64,000 nt of DNA, from positions 62,001 to 126,000 of the forward strand of contig NZ_BCRD01000002.1 of the NCBI RefSeq assembly GCF_001552415.1, in the 5' to 3' direction. The notes below the pieces were generated by a model that had not been told where the DNA came from, did not search any database, and saw only the letters and a list, made by a program, of their open reading frames with translations. The number at the start of each line of letters is the position of its first letter. Within the stretch, counting starts at the first letter, position 1. Positions 27,962 through 35,897 of the stretch are shown here, one piece after another. The position numbers and the translations under genes were made by a program. Source of the stretch: Corynebacterium xerosis NBRC 16721 = ATCC 373. GTDB taxonomy: Bacteria > Actinomycetota > Actinomycetes > Mycobacteriales > Mycobacteriaceae.

Positions 27962-29362
27962 TCAGCGTCGCCTGGACCTGACGGCGAACCAGCCGACGGC
28001 AACCAGCACCAGGCCCGCGGCGCCGGACACGATCGCGATGTCCCGCGTCGACGGGCCCCCTTCATCCTCGTCGCCCGTGGCGTCGAGGATTTCGTCTTCC
28101 ATGTCCTCCGGGCCCAGGTCGTCCGCGCCGTCGCCCGCAGCGGGAATCGCGAGATCGCCGACCGACGAATCGGGGGCCGTCGCAAAGCCCGCTTCCAGCA
28201 GGGCCGCGGACTGCTGCCATGCGCGGGGGCCTTCCTCGACCGTGGTGTCCAGGACGATGGTGCCGAGGCGGCGGCCGTCGCGGGCGGCGAAGCCCACGAA
28301 GGTGTGGCGGGCGTCGTCGGTGAATCCGGTCTTGCCGCCCAGCGCCCCCTCGAAACCGGAGGCGAGCAGCTGGTTGTCGTTGGACATGGTGAATCCCTCG
28401 ATGCCCGCCTCCTCGTCGCCGGGCATTTCGGTCAGCGGGGTGCCGCTGAGGCGCTCGTACTCCGGGTCGGCGAAAGCGGCGGCGTAGAACAGCGCCATGT
28501 CGAATGCCGAGGTGACCTGGCCGGGGCCGTCGAGCCCGGTGTAGTCGGCGATGCGAGTGTCCGTCGCCCCGAGTTCGCGGGCCTTGCGGTTGACCTTGCG
28601 CAGGGTCTCGTCGCGGCCGCCGAGTGCCTGGGACAGCGCGGAGGCGGTGTCGTTGCCGGAGCTCATCAGCAGCCCCAGAAGAAGCTTTTCGACGGTGTAG
28701 TCCACGCCCTCGAGAATTCCGGCGCGGGATCCTTCGATGGCCGCGTCCTCGTGGCGGACCGTGATGGTGCGGTCCATGGGGAGTTCGTCGATGGCGACCA
28801 GCGCCAGCAGGACCTTGGCGATCGACGCCGGACGGTAGCGCCCGTGCGGGTCCTTCGCCGCGATGACGTCGCCGCTGCCGGCGTCGAACACGATCCACGC
28901 GGATGCCGCGACGTCCTCGGGCGCGGTGAAGCCGCGGGCGGCGACGACGTCGCAGTCGGCCATGCGCGGGCCGCCCGCCGGGGTCGCGGGCACGGGCAGT
29001 GGATCCGGGGTGGGGGATCCGGGTGCGGGAACCTCGGAGGAATCCACGGCAGGCGGGGGAGTGGTCCGGTACGCGCAGTCCCGGGTGTCGCGGCGCCCGG
29101 GGGCGGGCCCCACCGTTTCCTCTTCCTTCGACTCCTCTTCCGGCGCCGAGTCGTCGGGCGCGGAAGTTCCGTCGGGCTCCGGTGCGCCCGGTGCAGCCGG
29201 TGCAGCCGGTGCAGCCGGTGCGGCAGGTTCCGACGTCGGGGCGGCCACCGCCGGGTGTCCGGCGGTGAACGGGGCGGCCGCCAGCATCAGGGTCGCGGCC
29301 ATGGCGAGTGCGGTGCCGCGCGACGCCGGACCTGCGGCGCGGAGGGGGTTCGTGGTGTCCAT
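27962..29362 (-). CDS. D-alanyl-D-alanine carboxypeptidase (PBP, S11 family), membrane-anchored
   Basis: A 466-residue exported penicillin-binding protein that trims the terminal D-Ala of peptidoglycan stem peptides. A signal peptide (residues 1-41) precedes an Ala/Pro-rich, acidic linker to about 150. The catalytic motifs are in order: SxxK Ser180-Ile-Ala-Lys183, SGN 235-237 and KTG 344-346. A final span (about 444-461) with RSRRR anchors it in the membrane. Cys95 and Cys137 may form a disulfide. It follows the trpS-YihY order in many actinobacteria. It has its own leaderless-type -10 box. Confidence 0.93.
   Translation of the reverse strand: MDTTNPLRAAGPASRGTALAMAATLMLAAAPFTAGHPAVAAPTSEPAAPAAPAAPAAPGAPEPDGTSAPDDSAPEEESKEEETVGPAPGRRDTRDCAYRTTPPPAVDSSEVPAPGSPTPDPLPVPATPAGGPRMADCDVVAARGFTAPEDVAASAWIVFDAGSGDVIAAKDPHGRYRPASIAKVLLALVAIDELPMDRTITVRHEDAAIEGSRAGILEGVDYTVEKLLLGLLMSSGNDTASALSQALGGRDETLRKVNRKARELGATDTRIADYTGLDGPGQVTSAFDMALFYAAAFADPEYERLSGTPLTEMPGDEEAGIEGFTMSNDNQLLASGFEGALGGKTGFTDDARHTFVGFAARDGRRLGTIVLDTTVEEGPRAWQQSAALLEAGFATAPDSSVGDLAIPAAGDGADDLGPEDMEDEILDATGDEDEGGPSTRDIAIVSGAAGLVLVAVGWFAVRSRRR
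29189..29224. repeat. 9-bp tandem repeat (GGTGCAGCC) in the carboxypeptidase linker
   Basis: Four near-identical 9-bp units encode the Ala/Pro tandem (APAAPAAPAAP) of the exported linker. Confidence 0.65.
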
Positions 29363-29371
29363 CGCCAGATC

Positions 29372-29377
29372 ACGCTA
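29372..29377 (-). promoter_or_regulatory. -10 box TAGCGT for the carboxypeptidase gene
   Basis: On the minus strand TAGCGT ends 9 nt before the ATG at 29362, with no ribosome binding site. Confidence 0.45.
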
Positions 29378-29446
29378 GTCCCTCGTCTCCGCCGGTCCGG
29401 ACGCGGGTGACCCCCATTTGGAATGGAACCGAGGGTGAATCTGTTA

Positions 29447-29452
29447 TACGCT
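29447..29452 (+). promoter_or_regulatory. -10 box TACGCT, leaderless start of add
   Basis: TACGCT lies 8 nt before the ATG at 29461. Confidence 0.6.
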
Positions 29453-29460
29453 GACCAGTC

Positions 29461-30639
29461 ATGCACAACTCACCCGAGATGAGCCTCGACCCTCAGCAGG
29501 TCGAGGCGAATGTCGTCGCGGATCTGCCGAAGGTGGTCCTCCACGATCACCTCTCCGGCGGACTGCGCCCGGTCACGCTCATCGAACTCGCCGAAGATGC
29601 GGGGTACGAGGGGCTGCCCTCGTCGGATCCCGAGGAACTCGCGCGTTGGTTCGTGGAGGCGGGCAACGCGGGCAGCCTCCCGGCCTACCTCGAGGCGTTC
29701 GCGCACACCAAGGCCGTCACCCAGACCGCCGAGTCGCTGACCCGCATCGCCCGGGAGGCCGTCGAGGATCTCGCCGGCGACCGCGTCGTCTACGCGGAAC
29801 TGCGCATCGCCCCCGAGTTCCACGTCGACGGCGGGCTGTCGATGCAGCAGGTCGTCGACGCCGTGGTCGAGGGCCTGATGGAGGGCGAGAACGCCGCCGC
29901 GGAGGCGGGCCACGACATCACCGCGCGGCTGATCCTGTCGGCCATGCGCGATCGCGAGCGGTCGGGGGAGGTCGCGCAGCTCGTCGTCGACAACCTTCCC
30001 GACAACGCCGACCACGACTACGTCGTCGCGTTCGACCTGGCCGGCCCCGAGGAGGGCCATTCCCCGGATCTGCATTCGGCCGCGTTCGACATTCTGCGCG
30101 AGCACCTGGCCCCGGTCACCATCCATGCGGGCGAGGGCGCGGGACTTGATTCCGTGCGCGCCGCCGTCGTCGCCGGCGCCAACCGCATCGGCCACGGCCC
30201 TCGCGTTTTCGAGGACCTGACGTCGAGCATGGACGGCGTCGAGCTGCAGCGGCTGTCCGGCCACATCCGCGACCGGTGCATCCCCCTGGAGCTGTGCCCG
30301 ACCGCCAACGTGCAGACGGGGATCGTCGACGCGATGGCGGACCACCCGTTCCCGCTCCTCGACGACCTGGGCTTCACCTGCACCGTGAACACGGGCAGCC
30401 GGCTGCTGGGCGGCACGACGATGACGCGGGAAATGATGATCCTCGTCGACGTCTTCGACTACGGCTACACGGAGCTGTTCCAGCTCACGTGCAACGCCAT
30501 CGAAAGCGCCTTCGCGGATCTGCCGACCCGCGAGCGCATCCTCGACACCCTGATCTACCCGCCCTACCTGGAGCTCACCGACCAGGACGGTGACGGCGAG
30601 ATCGACCCGTGCGAGGACGAGGAGCCGACGATCGGCTGA
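29461..30639 (+). CDS. add: Adenosine deaminase-family protein with an altered metal site
   Basis: A 392-residue amidohydrolase of the Add branch, expected to convert adenosine to inosine. The metal/catalytic motifs are LHDHLSGG (His28, His30), HAGE (His222, Glu225) and IGHG (His245). In the actinobacterial family the last ligand lies in VNTDNRL; here the sequence reads VNTGSRLLGG, so the zinc-binding Asp is Gly312. The protein is otherwise full length and well conserved, with CPTANVQTG replacing CPxSN. Activity as a normal deaminase is therefore doubtful. The order add / Rv3311-like / upp matches mycobacteria. A very strong terminator follows. Confidence 0.85.
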   Translation: MHNSPEMSLDPQQVEANVVADLPKVVLHDHLSGGLRPVTLIELAEDAGYEGLPSSDPEELARWFVEAGNAGSLPAYLEAFAHTKAVTQTAESLTRIAREAVEDLAGDRVVYAELRIAPEFHVDGGLSMQQVVDAVVEGLMEGENAAAEAGHDITARLILSAMRDRERSGEVAQLVVDNLPDNADHDYVVAFDLAGPEEGHSPDLHSAAFDILREHLAPVTIHAGEGAGLDSVRAAVVAGANRIGHGPRVFEDLTSSMDGVELQRLSGHIRDRCIPLELCPTANVQTGIVDAMADHPFPLLDDLGFTCTVNTGSRLLGGTTMTREMMILVDVFDYGYTELFQLTCNAIESAFADLPTRERILDTLIYPPYLELTDQDGDGEIDPCEDEEPTIG

Positions 30640-30664
30640 TCCCGCGCCGCACTCGTGACGCGAA

Positions 30665-30702
30665 AAGGACCGCCGCCCGGAGCATTCCGGGCGGCGGTCC
30701 TT
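30665..30702. terminator. Bidirectional terminator between add and the convergent gene
   Basis: Perfect 17-bp stem (30665-30681 with 30686-30702), loop GCAT, ending in TT on one strand and AA on the other. Confidence 0.8.
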
Positions 30703-30721
30703 CGCCGTGCTGGCGCTGCCG

Positions 30722-31981
30722 TTACAGCTTGGTGGTGAAGCGGGCGGTCAGACCCTTCTCCAGGCGGGCCCAGCCATCGGCCTCGTCGTCGTACGGCGGC
30801 ACCGGCTCGGACTGCTCGCCGGTGTCGAGGAGGTAGTTGAGCAACCACTGCAGCTGCTGGTTGCCGGCGAGGACCTCGTTGACGGCGTCGTCGCCCGCCC
30901 AGTCGGCGGAGTCGGCCAGCAGCTCGTAGGCGCGGCCGAGCTGCGCCGGATCGACGCTGGCGGGGCCGGCCTTGATGTCCTCGATGAGTCCGGTGAAGGA
31001 GTACTCGTTGTCCGGGTGCACGACCGTCTCCAACTCGCCGGCGTTGGCGGCGGTCATGACCTCGTCCCACGTGCTCATGGCGGCCAGATCGTGGTCGTCG
31101 TTCTCGATGAGCCACCGCACCAGGGTGCGCGGCTGCGGGAACGTGTGGATCGAACCGTGGCGGCCCAGGAACACCGGGGCGCCGTCGAGGTAGCAGCGAA
31201 GCGTGTACAGGGTGCGGCCTCCGATGGCGATGCGCACCGGATCGATGCCCGCCCGCGCCCACACCGTCGAGTCGTACGGGTCGGCTTCGTCGGCGGCGGC
31301 CGCCGCGGCGGCCTTCTCCTTCGCGCGGGCCTCCTTGGCGGCGGCGCGGCGGGCCTCCACGGTCTTCTCGGCCTCCTCCAGCTCCGCTTCGGCGGCCTTC
31401 ACCGCGTCGGCGTCGGGCTCGCCGGCGGCCTTGCGGCCCTTCGTGAACAGCTCGTCGAGGGCGTCGACGCAGTTGTCCCAGTTCAGCAGGATGACGCGGC
31501 CGATGGCGGACCACTGGGCGGCGCCCGCGCCGTGGAAGTGGTCGGCGCCGTTGGCGGTGGCGGCCAGCACGGAGTTCGACGCGAACATTCGGTTGATGGG
31601 CGTCACGTCGGCGATGGCGCCGATGGAACGCGTGATGCCCAGGGCGCGATCGGCAGTGGAGACGTGGTCGTGATCCGCCTTGCCGGCCAGGGTGTCGGGC
31701 AGGCCGACCAGGTCGTGGCGGTCGCGGGGCTCCGCGATGACCGACGCCGGCAGTTCGTTTTCGAAACGGCGCCACGACGGGTGCGACGTCATGTCGTGGG
31801 CTCCCCCGGAACGCAGGTGGGCCAGCAGCTCCGCCCGCGAGGAGAACATCAGGACGTCGTCGCCCTCGCCCATCAGGGCCTGCCACTCGGCGTTGCCCTC
31901 CCGCCAGCTCGGCGCCCACAGCGTGTACGCGGTGCCCTCGGTCAGCTCCAGCTCAATGGCGACGATGCCCTGCCTGGCCAT
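30722..31981 (-). CDS. Conserved actinobacterial protein, Rv3311-like, unknown function
   Basis: A 419-residue cytoplasmic protein. The N-terminal half (MARQGIVAIELELTEGTAYTLWAPSWREGN) and the C-terminal half are globular, separated by a strongly charged Ala/Glu/Lys/Arg coiled-coil stretch (about 189-232). In mycobacteria the equivalent gene lies between upp and add, as here (recalled synteny). It is sometimes annotated as 'primosomal protein' in corynebacteria, with no support I can see in the sequence. AGGA lies 6 nt before the ATG at 31981. No catalytic motif was found. Confidence 0.75.
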   Translation of the reverse strand: MARQGIVAIELELTEGTAYTLWAPSWREGNAEWQALMGEGDDVLMFSSRAELLAHLRSGGAHDMTSHPSWRRFENELPASVIAEPRDRHDLVGLPDTLAGKADHDHVSTADRALGITRSIGAIADVTPINRMFASNSVLAATANGADHFHGAGAAQWSAIGRVILLNWDNCVDALDELFTKGRKAAGEPDADAVKAAEAELEEAEKTVEARRAAAKEARAKEKAAAAAAADEADPYDSTVWARAGIDPVRIAIGGRTLYTLRCYLDGAPVFLGRHGSIHTFPQPRTLVRWLIENDDHDLAAMSTWDEVMTAANAGELETVVHPDNEYSFTGLIEDIKAGPASVDPAQLGRAYELLADSADWAGDDAVNEVLAGNQQLQWLLNYLLDTGEQSEPVPPYDDEADGWARLEKGLTARFTTKL

Positions 31982-32068
31982 GGTTCGTCCTAACGTCGTT
32001 CAATCGGTGATCGGTGCACCCGGAAGGATACCCGGCCAGGTGGGGGAGGCGACCACGCCACGGCCGGA

Positions 32069-33079
32069 TCAGCCCGTCGGCCGCCAGAACCCCCGGAACC
32101 CCATGTCCATGTTCGTGGTGCGGATGGGGTTGACCTGCACGGGATCGCCGGCTTCGACCATCTGGCCGTCGCCGACGACCATGGCGACGTGGCCGTCCCA
32201 GACCACCAGGTCGCCCGGCAACAGCTCCGAGCCGTCGACGGGCCGGCCGACCGCCTGTTCCGCCGCCGTGCGCGGGATCTCGACGCCGGCCTGGCCGTAG
32301 GCCCAGTGCGTGAGCCCGGAACAATCCAGACCGACGCCCGGGGTGTTGCCGCCCCACTGGTACGGGGTGCCCACCGCCGACAGGGCGTGCTGCACCGCGG
32401 CACGCGCTTCCGGCGTCGGCGCCCCATCGCCGGCGCCGGTCTCCGATGCCGTCCCCGTGCCCGACTCCGGTAGCGCGGTCCTTCCGGAACCTGCTCCGAA
32501 CCTCGAAGCAGCAGTCCCCGTCCCCGGAGCGCCCGCCCCCGCCATGGCCGGATCCGTCATTCCCGCCGGCACCATCGGCGGAGCGGGGATGTCCACGTCC
32601 GCCCCCGCGATGGACTCCAACGTCGACGTCGGTGCGGTCAGCTCCGCGTCGAGCCGCGCCAGCCGCCCGCCGGCTTCGCCGAGGGTTTCCACCGCGTGGC
32701 CCTGCATCCCCGTCATGGCCAGCAGCGGCGCCGCCGGTCCCGCCCCCATCGCCCCGGGGGCGCTGCCCGCGCATTTCACCAGGAATTCGGCGGCCAACAT
32801 CGCCAGGTCGACCGCCGCAGCGGCGATGGCGCCGAGCCCTTCGGTGGCGGCCGCGTCGATGCCCGTCGCATGCCCGTCGACTTCCGCGGCGCCCGTCGCC
32901 GCGCGCAGCAGGCTCGTCGCCGCCGAGTCGCCGCCGTCGCCCGTCCACTGCCGCGCCACCGATTCCGCCACGCCGAACCAATCGTCGACCATCGCGGGGG
33001 CCGCGGCCGCGCCCGGCGCCGCGACCGCCGGGATGGCCGAGGCCAGCAATCGCGGGACGTCCTGCATCGGGGAGATCAC
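32069..33079 (-). CDS. NlpC/P60 peptidase with helical ESX-type N-terminus
   Basis: A 336-residue protein. Residues 1-165 are mostly Ala-rich helix resembling ESX/WXG-type secreted proteins, then a Gly/Ala/Pro linker. Residues about 222-336 form an NlpC/P60 gamma-D-glutamyl-diaminopimelate endopeptidase with catalytic Cys253 (LDCSGLTHWAY) and His297 (WDGHVAMVVG). There is no Sec signal peptide, so export by a type VII route is likely (inference). The GTG start overlaps the stop of the upstream small helical gene by 4 bp (GTGA), so the two are coupled and may be partners. Confidence 0.85.
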   Translation of the reverse strand: MISPMQDVPRLLASAIPAVAAPGAAAAPAMVDDWFGVAESVARQWTGDGGDSAATSLLRAATGAAEVDGHATGIDAAATEGLGAIAAAAVDLAMLAAEFLVKCAGSAPGAMGAGPAAPLLAMTGMQGHAVETLGEAGGRLARLDAELTAPTSTLESIAGADVDIPAPPMVPAGMTDPAMAGAGAPGTGTAASRFGAGSGRTALPESGTGTASETGAGDGAPTPEARAAVQHALSAVGTPYQWGGNTPGVGLDCSGLTHWAYGQAGVEIPRTAAEQAVGRPVDGSELLPGDLVVWDGHVAMVVGDGQMVEAGDPVQVNPIRTTNMDMGFRGFWRPTG

Positions 33080-33423
33080 GCCATCGCCTCCCCGTCGCGG
33101 CCGAAACGCCCGGACGACGCCGACTCGACGTCATCCACCGCCCCGGTGAACCAATCGATGGCCCCGGCCGCCCCGTCGGCGTAGTCGGCCAATGCACCCA
33201 CCCGCGCCTGCTGGGCCCGCGCCGCCGACGACAGCGCGGCCAGGAACCGGCCGATGCCGGAATCCCCGGCGACGGCGGGCACGTGGGCGTCGTCAAGCGG
33301 CACCGGAAAGGTCCCGGCCTGCGGCGACCCGCCCACGGACAGTCGGCGCAACGCCGCCGCGGAGGCCGCCAGCGACTCCGGATCGGCGGTCAGGTGGGGG
33401 CTCGGAAGTGGTGGGAAGGGCAT
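33076..33423 (-). CDS. Small helical protein, ESX/EspC-like, partner of the NlpC/P60 gene
   Basis: A 115-residue protein without a signal peptide. Two helices are predicted (about 15-35 and 60-105), the second containing [33 protein letters not shown], with a central loop. Length, hydrophobic pattern and Ala content resemble WXG100/DUF2580 ESX substrates, though no exact WXG is present. GAGGAG lies 5 nt before the ATG at 33423. Its end overlaps the NlpC/P60 start, as in ESX substrate pairs. The dispersed motif at 33288 encodes Leu-Asp-Asp in the loop. No ESX machinery is visible in this window. Confidence 0.6.
   Translation of the reverse strand: MPFPPLPSPHLTADPESLAASAAALRRLSVGGSPQAGTFPVPLDDAHVPAVAGDSGIGRFLAALSSAARAQQARVGALADYADGAAGAIDWFTGAVDDVESASSGRFGRDGEAMA
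33288..33298 (-). repeat. GCTTKACGACG dispersed motif (copy 9)
   Basis: CGTCGTCAAGC on the plus strand, read as Leu-Asp-Asp in the small ESX-like protein. Confidence 0.7.
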
Positions 33424-33531
33424 GGGGGCTCCTCTGCTCGCGAAGAATCGTGTCGCCCCCTTAGACGCGCCCCGGCACCGATCGGTTCCATCTGATTTCC
33501 GCGCGCCCCCTGCCCTCTGCCCCCGTCGTTG

Positions 33532-33537
33532 TATTTT
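33532..33537 (+). promoter_or_regulatory. -10 box TATTTT, leaderless start of upp
   Basis: TATTTT lies 7 nt before the ATG at 33545. The GGAGG between them is only 2 nt from the ATG, too close to act as a ribosome binding site. Confidence 0.6.
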
Positions 33538-33544
33538 GGAGGCC

Positions 33545-34180
33545 ATGGACATCACCGTCGTCGACCATCCGCTCGCGGCGTCGCGCCTCACCATCATGCG
33601 CGACGCCCGCACCGACAATTCGGGTTTCCGGACCGCCCTCGCCGACCTCGGCGCGATGCTGATCTACGAGGCCAGCCGCGGCCTCGACGTCGAGGACTTC
33701 GACGTGGAAACACCCGTGACCACCGCCCGCGGCCACCGCCTGCGCAAGCCGCCGATCGTGGTGCCCGTCATCCGCGCCGGGCTGGGCATGATCGACCCCG
33801 CGCTGTCGATGATCCCCGACGCGCAGGTCGGCTTCATCGGCCTGGCCCGCGACGAGGAAACCCACGAGCCCGTGCCCTACCTCGAGGCGCTGCCGCATGA
33901 TCTGTCCGGCCAGCCGGTGTTCCTCGTCGACCCGATGCTGGCCACCGGCGGGTCGCTGCTGCACGCGCTGCGCCTGCTGGTCGATCGCGGCGCCGACGAC
34001 ATCACCGCCGTGTGCATGGTGTCGGCGCAGCAGGGCGTCGATGCCCTGGAGGATTCCGGCCTGCCCGTGCGCCTGGTCACCGCGACCATCGACCCGGATC
34101 TCAACGACGACGCCTACATCGTCCCCGGCCTCGGCGACGCCGGCGATCGCCTCTACGGGCCGCGCAACATCGATCTGTAG
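33545..34180 (+). CDS. upp: Uracil phosphoribosyltransferase
   Basis: A 211-residue cytoplasmic enzyme that makes UMP from uracil and PRPP in pyrimidine salvage. The PRPP-binding loop is [11 protein letters not shown], about residues 129-139. The uracil-binding C-terminal segment [13 protein letters not shown] is conserved, as is the N-terminal region with [13 protein letters not shown]. The start is fixed by the -10 box 7 nt upstream. It lies beside the M20 amidohydrolase-lpdA region, as in mycobacteria. Confidence 0.96.
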   Translation: MDITVVDHPLAASRLTIMRDARTDNSGFRTALADLGAMLIYEASRGLDVEDFDVETPVTTARGHRLRKPPIVVPVIRAGLGMIDPALSMIPDAQVGFIGLARDEETHEPVPYLEALPHDLSGQPVFLVDPMLATGGSLLHALRLLVDRGADDITAVCMVSAQQGVDALEDSGLPVRLVTATIDPDLNDDAYIVPGLGDAGDRLYGPRNIDL

Positions 34181-34218
34181 GCCCGTCACTTTCGGCCGTC
34201 GGCGGCTTTGGGTTGGTC

Positions 34219-34229
34219 GCTTGACGACG
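34219..34229 (+). repeat. GCTTKACGACG dispersed motif (copy 10)
   Basis: GCTTGACGACG, intergenic, 38 bp past the upp stop. Confidence 0.7.
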
Positions 34230-34262
34230 GCCGGTGCGGCGGTCCAGCGGCCGGCCCGTTGG

Positions 34263-34892
34263 TCAGGCCCGCCCCCACGCGGTGGCGGCCTGAGTGTCGC
34301 GGACCTCGTTGTTTTCGGTGATCATCAGGCCGTCGGGGCTCATCTGGTACTTCCAGGCGCCGTTGCGGGCGACGATGCGGTCGCCTTCGTCGACGATGAT
34401 CGGCGCCTCCAGCGAGCCGACGTCGCCGGCGTCGCCGCGGTAGTACTTGTCGCCGCCGGGGGTTTCGCAGGCGGCGGCGCGGGTGCCGGTTTCCGTGGCG
34501 ACGACGGCCAGTGCGCGGTCGCCGTCGTGGCAGCGGGCGCGGGAGGCGATCCAGCCGCGGGCATCGACGTCGTCTCGGCCCGTGCCCAAATCATCGCGGG
34601 GCTCGGTCGTCGGCTCGGAGCTGGAGGTGCTGGTCCGGGTCGACGACGTGGTGGAACCGGACGTGCTCTCCGAAGTCTCCGATGAAGAGGGGGAGGGGGA
34701 ACGGCTTTCCGACGTCTCCTGCGACGCCGGGGCTCCCGGGGCGGCGGTGGGGACGCCGGGGTCGTCGTCGCCGTCGGCCAGGTACAGGCCGACGGCCACC
34801 GCGACGACGAAGACCAGTGCGGCGGCGACCACGCCGATGGCGATGGCCAGCGTCCTCGAGGTGGTGGCGTCGCGATCGTCGGATGAGCTCAT
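34263..34892 (-). CDS. Membrane-anchored surface protein, paralogue of the next gene
   Basis: A 209-residue protein: a short polar N-terminus, one span (about 14-38), a Ser/Thr-rich linker (residues 55-97), then a ~110-residue exported domain that starts DLGTGRDDVD. Cys121 and Cys142 could pair. The last ~45 residues (DEGDRIVARNGAWKYQMSPDG and ITENNEV) are nearly identical to the adjacent gene, so the two arose by tandem duplication. The family is unknown to me. A -10-like AACAAT lies 6 nt before the ATG. Confidence 0.65.
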   Translation of the reverse strand: MSSSDDRDATTSRTLAIAIGVVAAALVFVVAVAVGLYLADGDDDPGVPTAAPGAPASQETSESRSPSPSSSETSESTSGSTTSSTRTSTSSSEPTTEPRDDLGTGRDDVDARGWIASRARCHDGDRALAVVATETGTRAAACETPGGDKYYRGDAGDVGSLEAPIIVDEGDRIVARNGAWKYQMSPDGLMITENNEVRDTQAATAWGRA

Positions 34893-34898
34893 GGGCTC

Positions 34899-34904
34899 AT
34901 TGTT
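34899..34904 (-). promoter_or_regulatory. -10 box AACAAT, surface-protein gene 1
   Basis: On the minus strand AACAAT ends 6 nt before the ATG at 34892. The paralogue has GACAAT at the same spacing. Confidence 0.5.
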
Positions 34905-34982
34905 GCAGGGGCCCGTGACGGATGTGAAGGATGGGGCCGAAGTTGCACGGCGGCCGAAAGGTCCGCCGTGTGGCCGCAACCG

Positions 34983-35780
34983 TCACTCGGCGCCCCACAC
35001 CTCCGCGGGGTACGAGTGCTTGACCACGTTGTTCTCCGTGATCACCAGCCCGCTCGGCGACATCTGGTACTTCCAGGCGCCGTTCTGCGCGACGATGCGG
35101 TCGCCTTCGTCGACGATGATGTCGGCCTCCAAGTCACCGGCGGTGCCGGTACCGCGGTAGTACATGGGGCCGTCGGCGTTCATGCAGGCCACGGTCAGCA
35201 TCGGATCGCCCGCCGAATCGCGGACCATCAGCACCGCCACCGCCTGGCCGCGCATCCCGCACCGGGCGTAGGAATCCTTCCATCCGTAGGAGTCGACGTC
35301 CGAGCGGCCGGTGCCCAGATCCGTGGGGGTCGAGGACCACGTGCGCGGCGTCGACGTGGCCGTGTGCCGCGTCTGCCCCGCATCCTCCCGCGCCTCTTCG
35401 GTGACGGTGACGGTCTCCGGCTGAGCCTGTTGCCCGGCGACGGTCGTCGGCTGCGCGACCGGGGCGACCGGGCCATCACCACCGGGGCCGCCGGAGGCTC
35501 CGGAATCCCTGCCGTTCAGCCACATGCCCACGCCCACGCCGGCGACCAGCATCAGGGCGATCACGGCCACGGCGATTCCGCCGATGAGCGCCCCCGAGGC
35601 CCTTGACCCGCGAGCCGGGCCCACGGGGGCGGCCGGATGCGCCGACGTTCCGGGAAAGGGCTGCGACGGCGGATGGGGGTGAGACGGCGGATGGGGGAAG
35701 TTCTGCCCGAACCGAGGCTCGTGGTGGAAGGAGGAGCTGTCGGAGTACGGGAAATCGCCATTGCCGCGGGGGCTGTTCAT
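34983..35780 (-). CDS. Membrane-anchored surface protein, paralogue of the previous gene
   Basis: A 265-residue protein: a cytoplasmic His/Pro-rich N-terminus (NFPHPPSHPHPPSQPFPG), one span (about 63-86), a Gly/Pro/Thr-rich linker, then the same exported domain as the gene downstream, beginning DLGTGRSDVDSYG (about 154). Cys174 and Cys199 correspond to the two cysteines of the paralogue. The shared C-terminal signature is DEGDRIVAQNGAWKYQMSPSG. The function is unknown; the domain may bind a surface ligand. GACAAT sits 6 nt before the ATG at 35780. Confidence 0.65.
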   Translation of the reverse strand: MNSPRGNGDFPYSDSSSFHHEPRFGQNFPHPPSHPHPPSQPFPGTSAHPAAPVGPARGSRASGALIGGIAVAVIALMLVAGVGVGMWLNGRDSGASGGPGGDGPVAPVAQPTTVAGQQAQPETVTVTEEAREDAGQTRHTATSTPRTWSSTPTDLGTGRSDVDSYGWKDSYARCGMRGQAVAVLMVRDSAGDPMLTVACMNADGPMYYRGTGTAGDLEADIIVDEGDRIVAQNGAWKYQMSPSGLVITENNVVKHSYPAEVWGAE

Positions 35781-35786
35781 GCCGCC

Positions 35787-35792
35787 ATTGTC
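35787..35792 (-). promoter_or_regulatory. -10 box GACAAT, surface-protein gene 2
   Basis: On the minus strand GACAAT ends 6 nt before the ATG at 35780. Confidence 0.5.
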
Positions 35793-35883
35793 GCAGAACA
35801 GCGGCGTTGCATCGACGGAACGGAGGAGGCACCGCCCCCTCATGGGCCGAGACCACCCCGCAAGTCGGCGGCCCGGGTGCGCC

Positions 35884-35889
35884 TACACT
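35884..35889 (+). promoter_or_regulatory. -10 box TACACT, leaderless start of the M20 amidohydrolase
   Basis: TACACT lies 8 nt before GTG 35898. It decides for that GTG (or the ATG one codon later) against upstream in-frame starts. Confidence 0.6.
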
Positions 35890-35897
35890 CGGAAATT

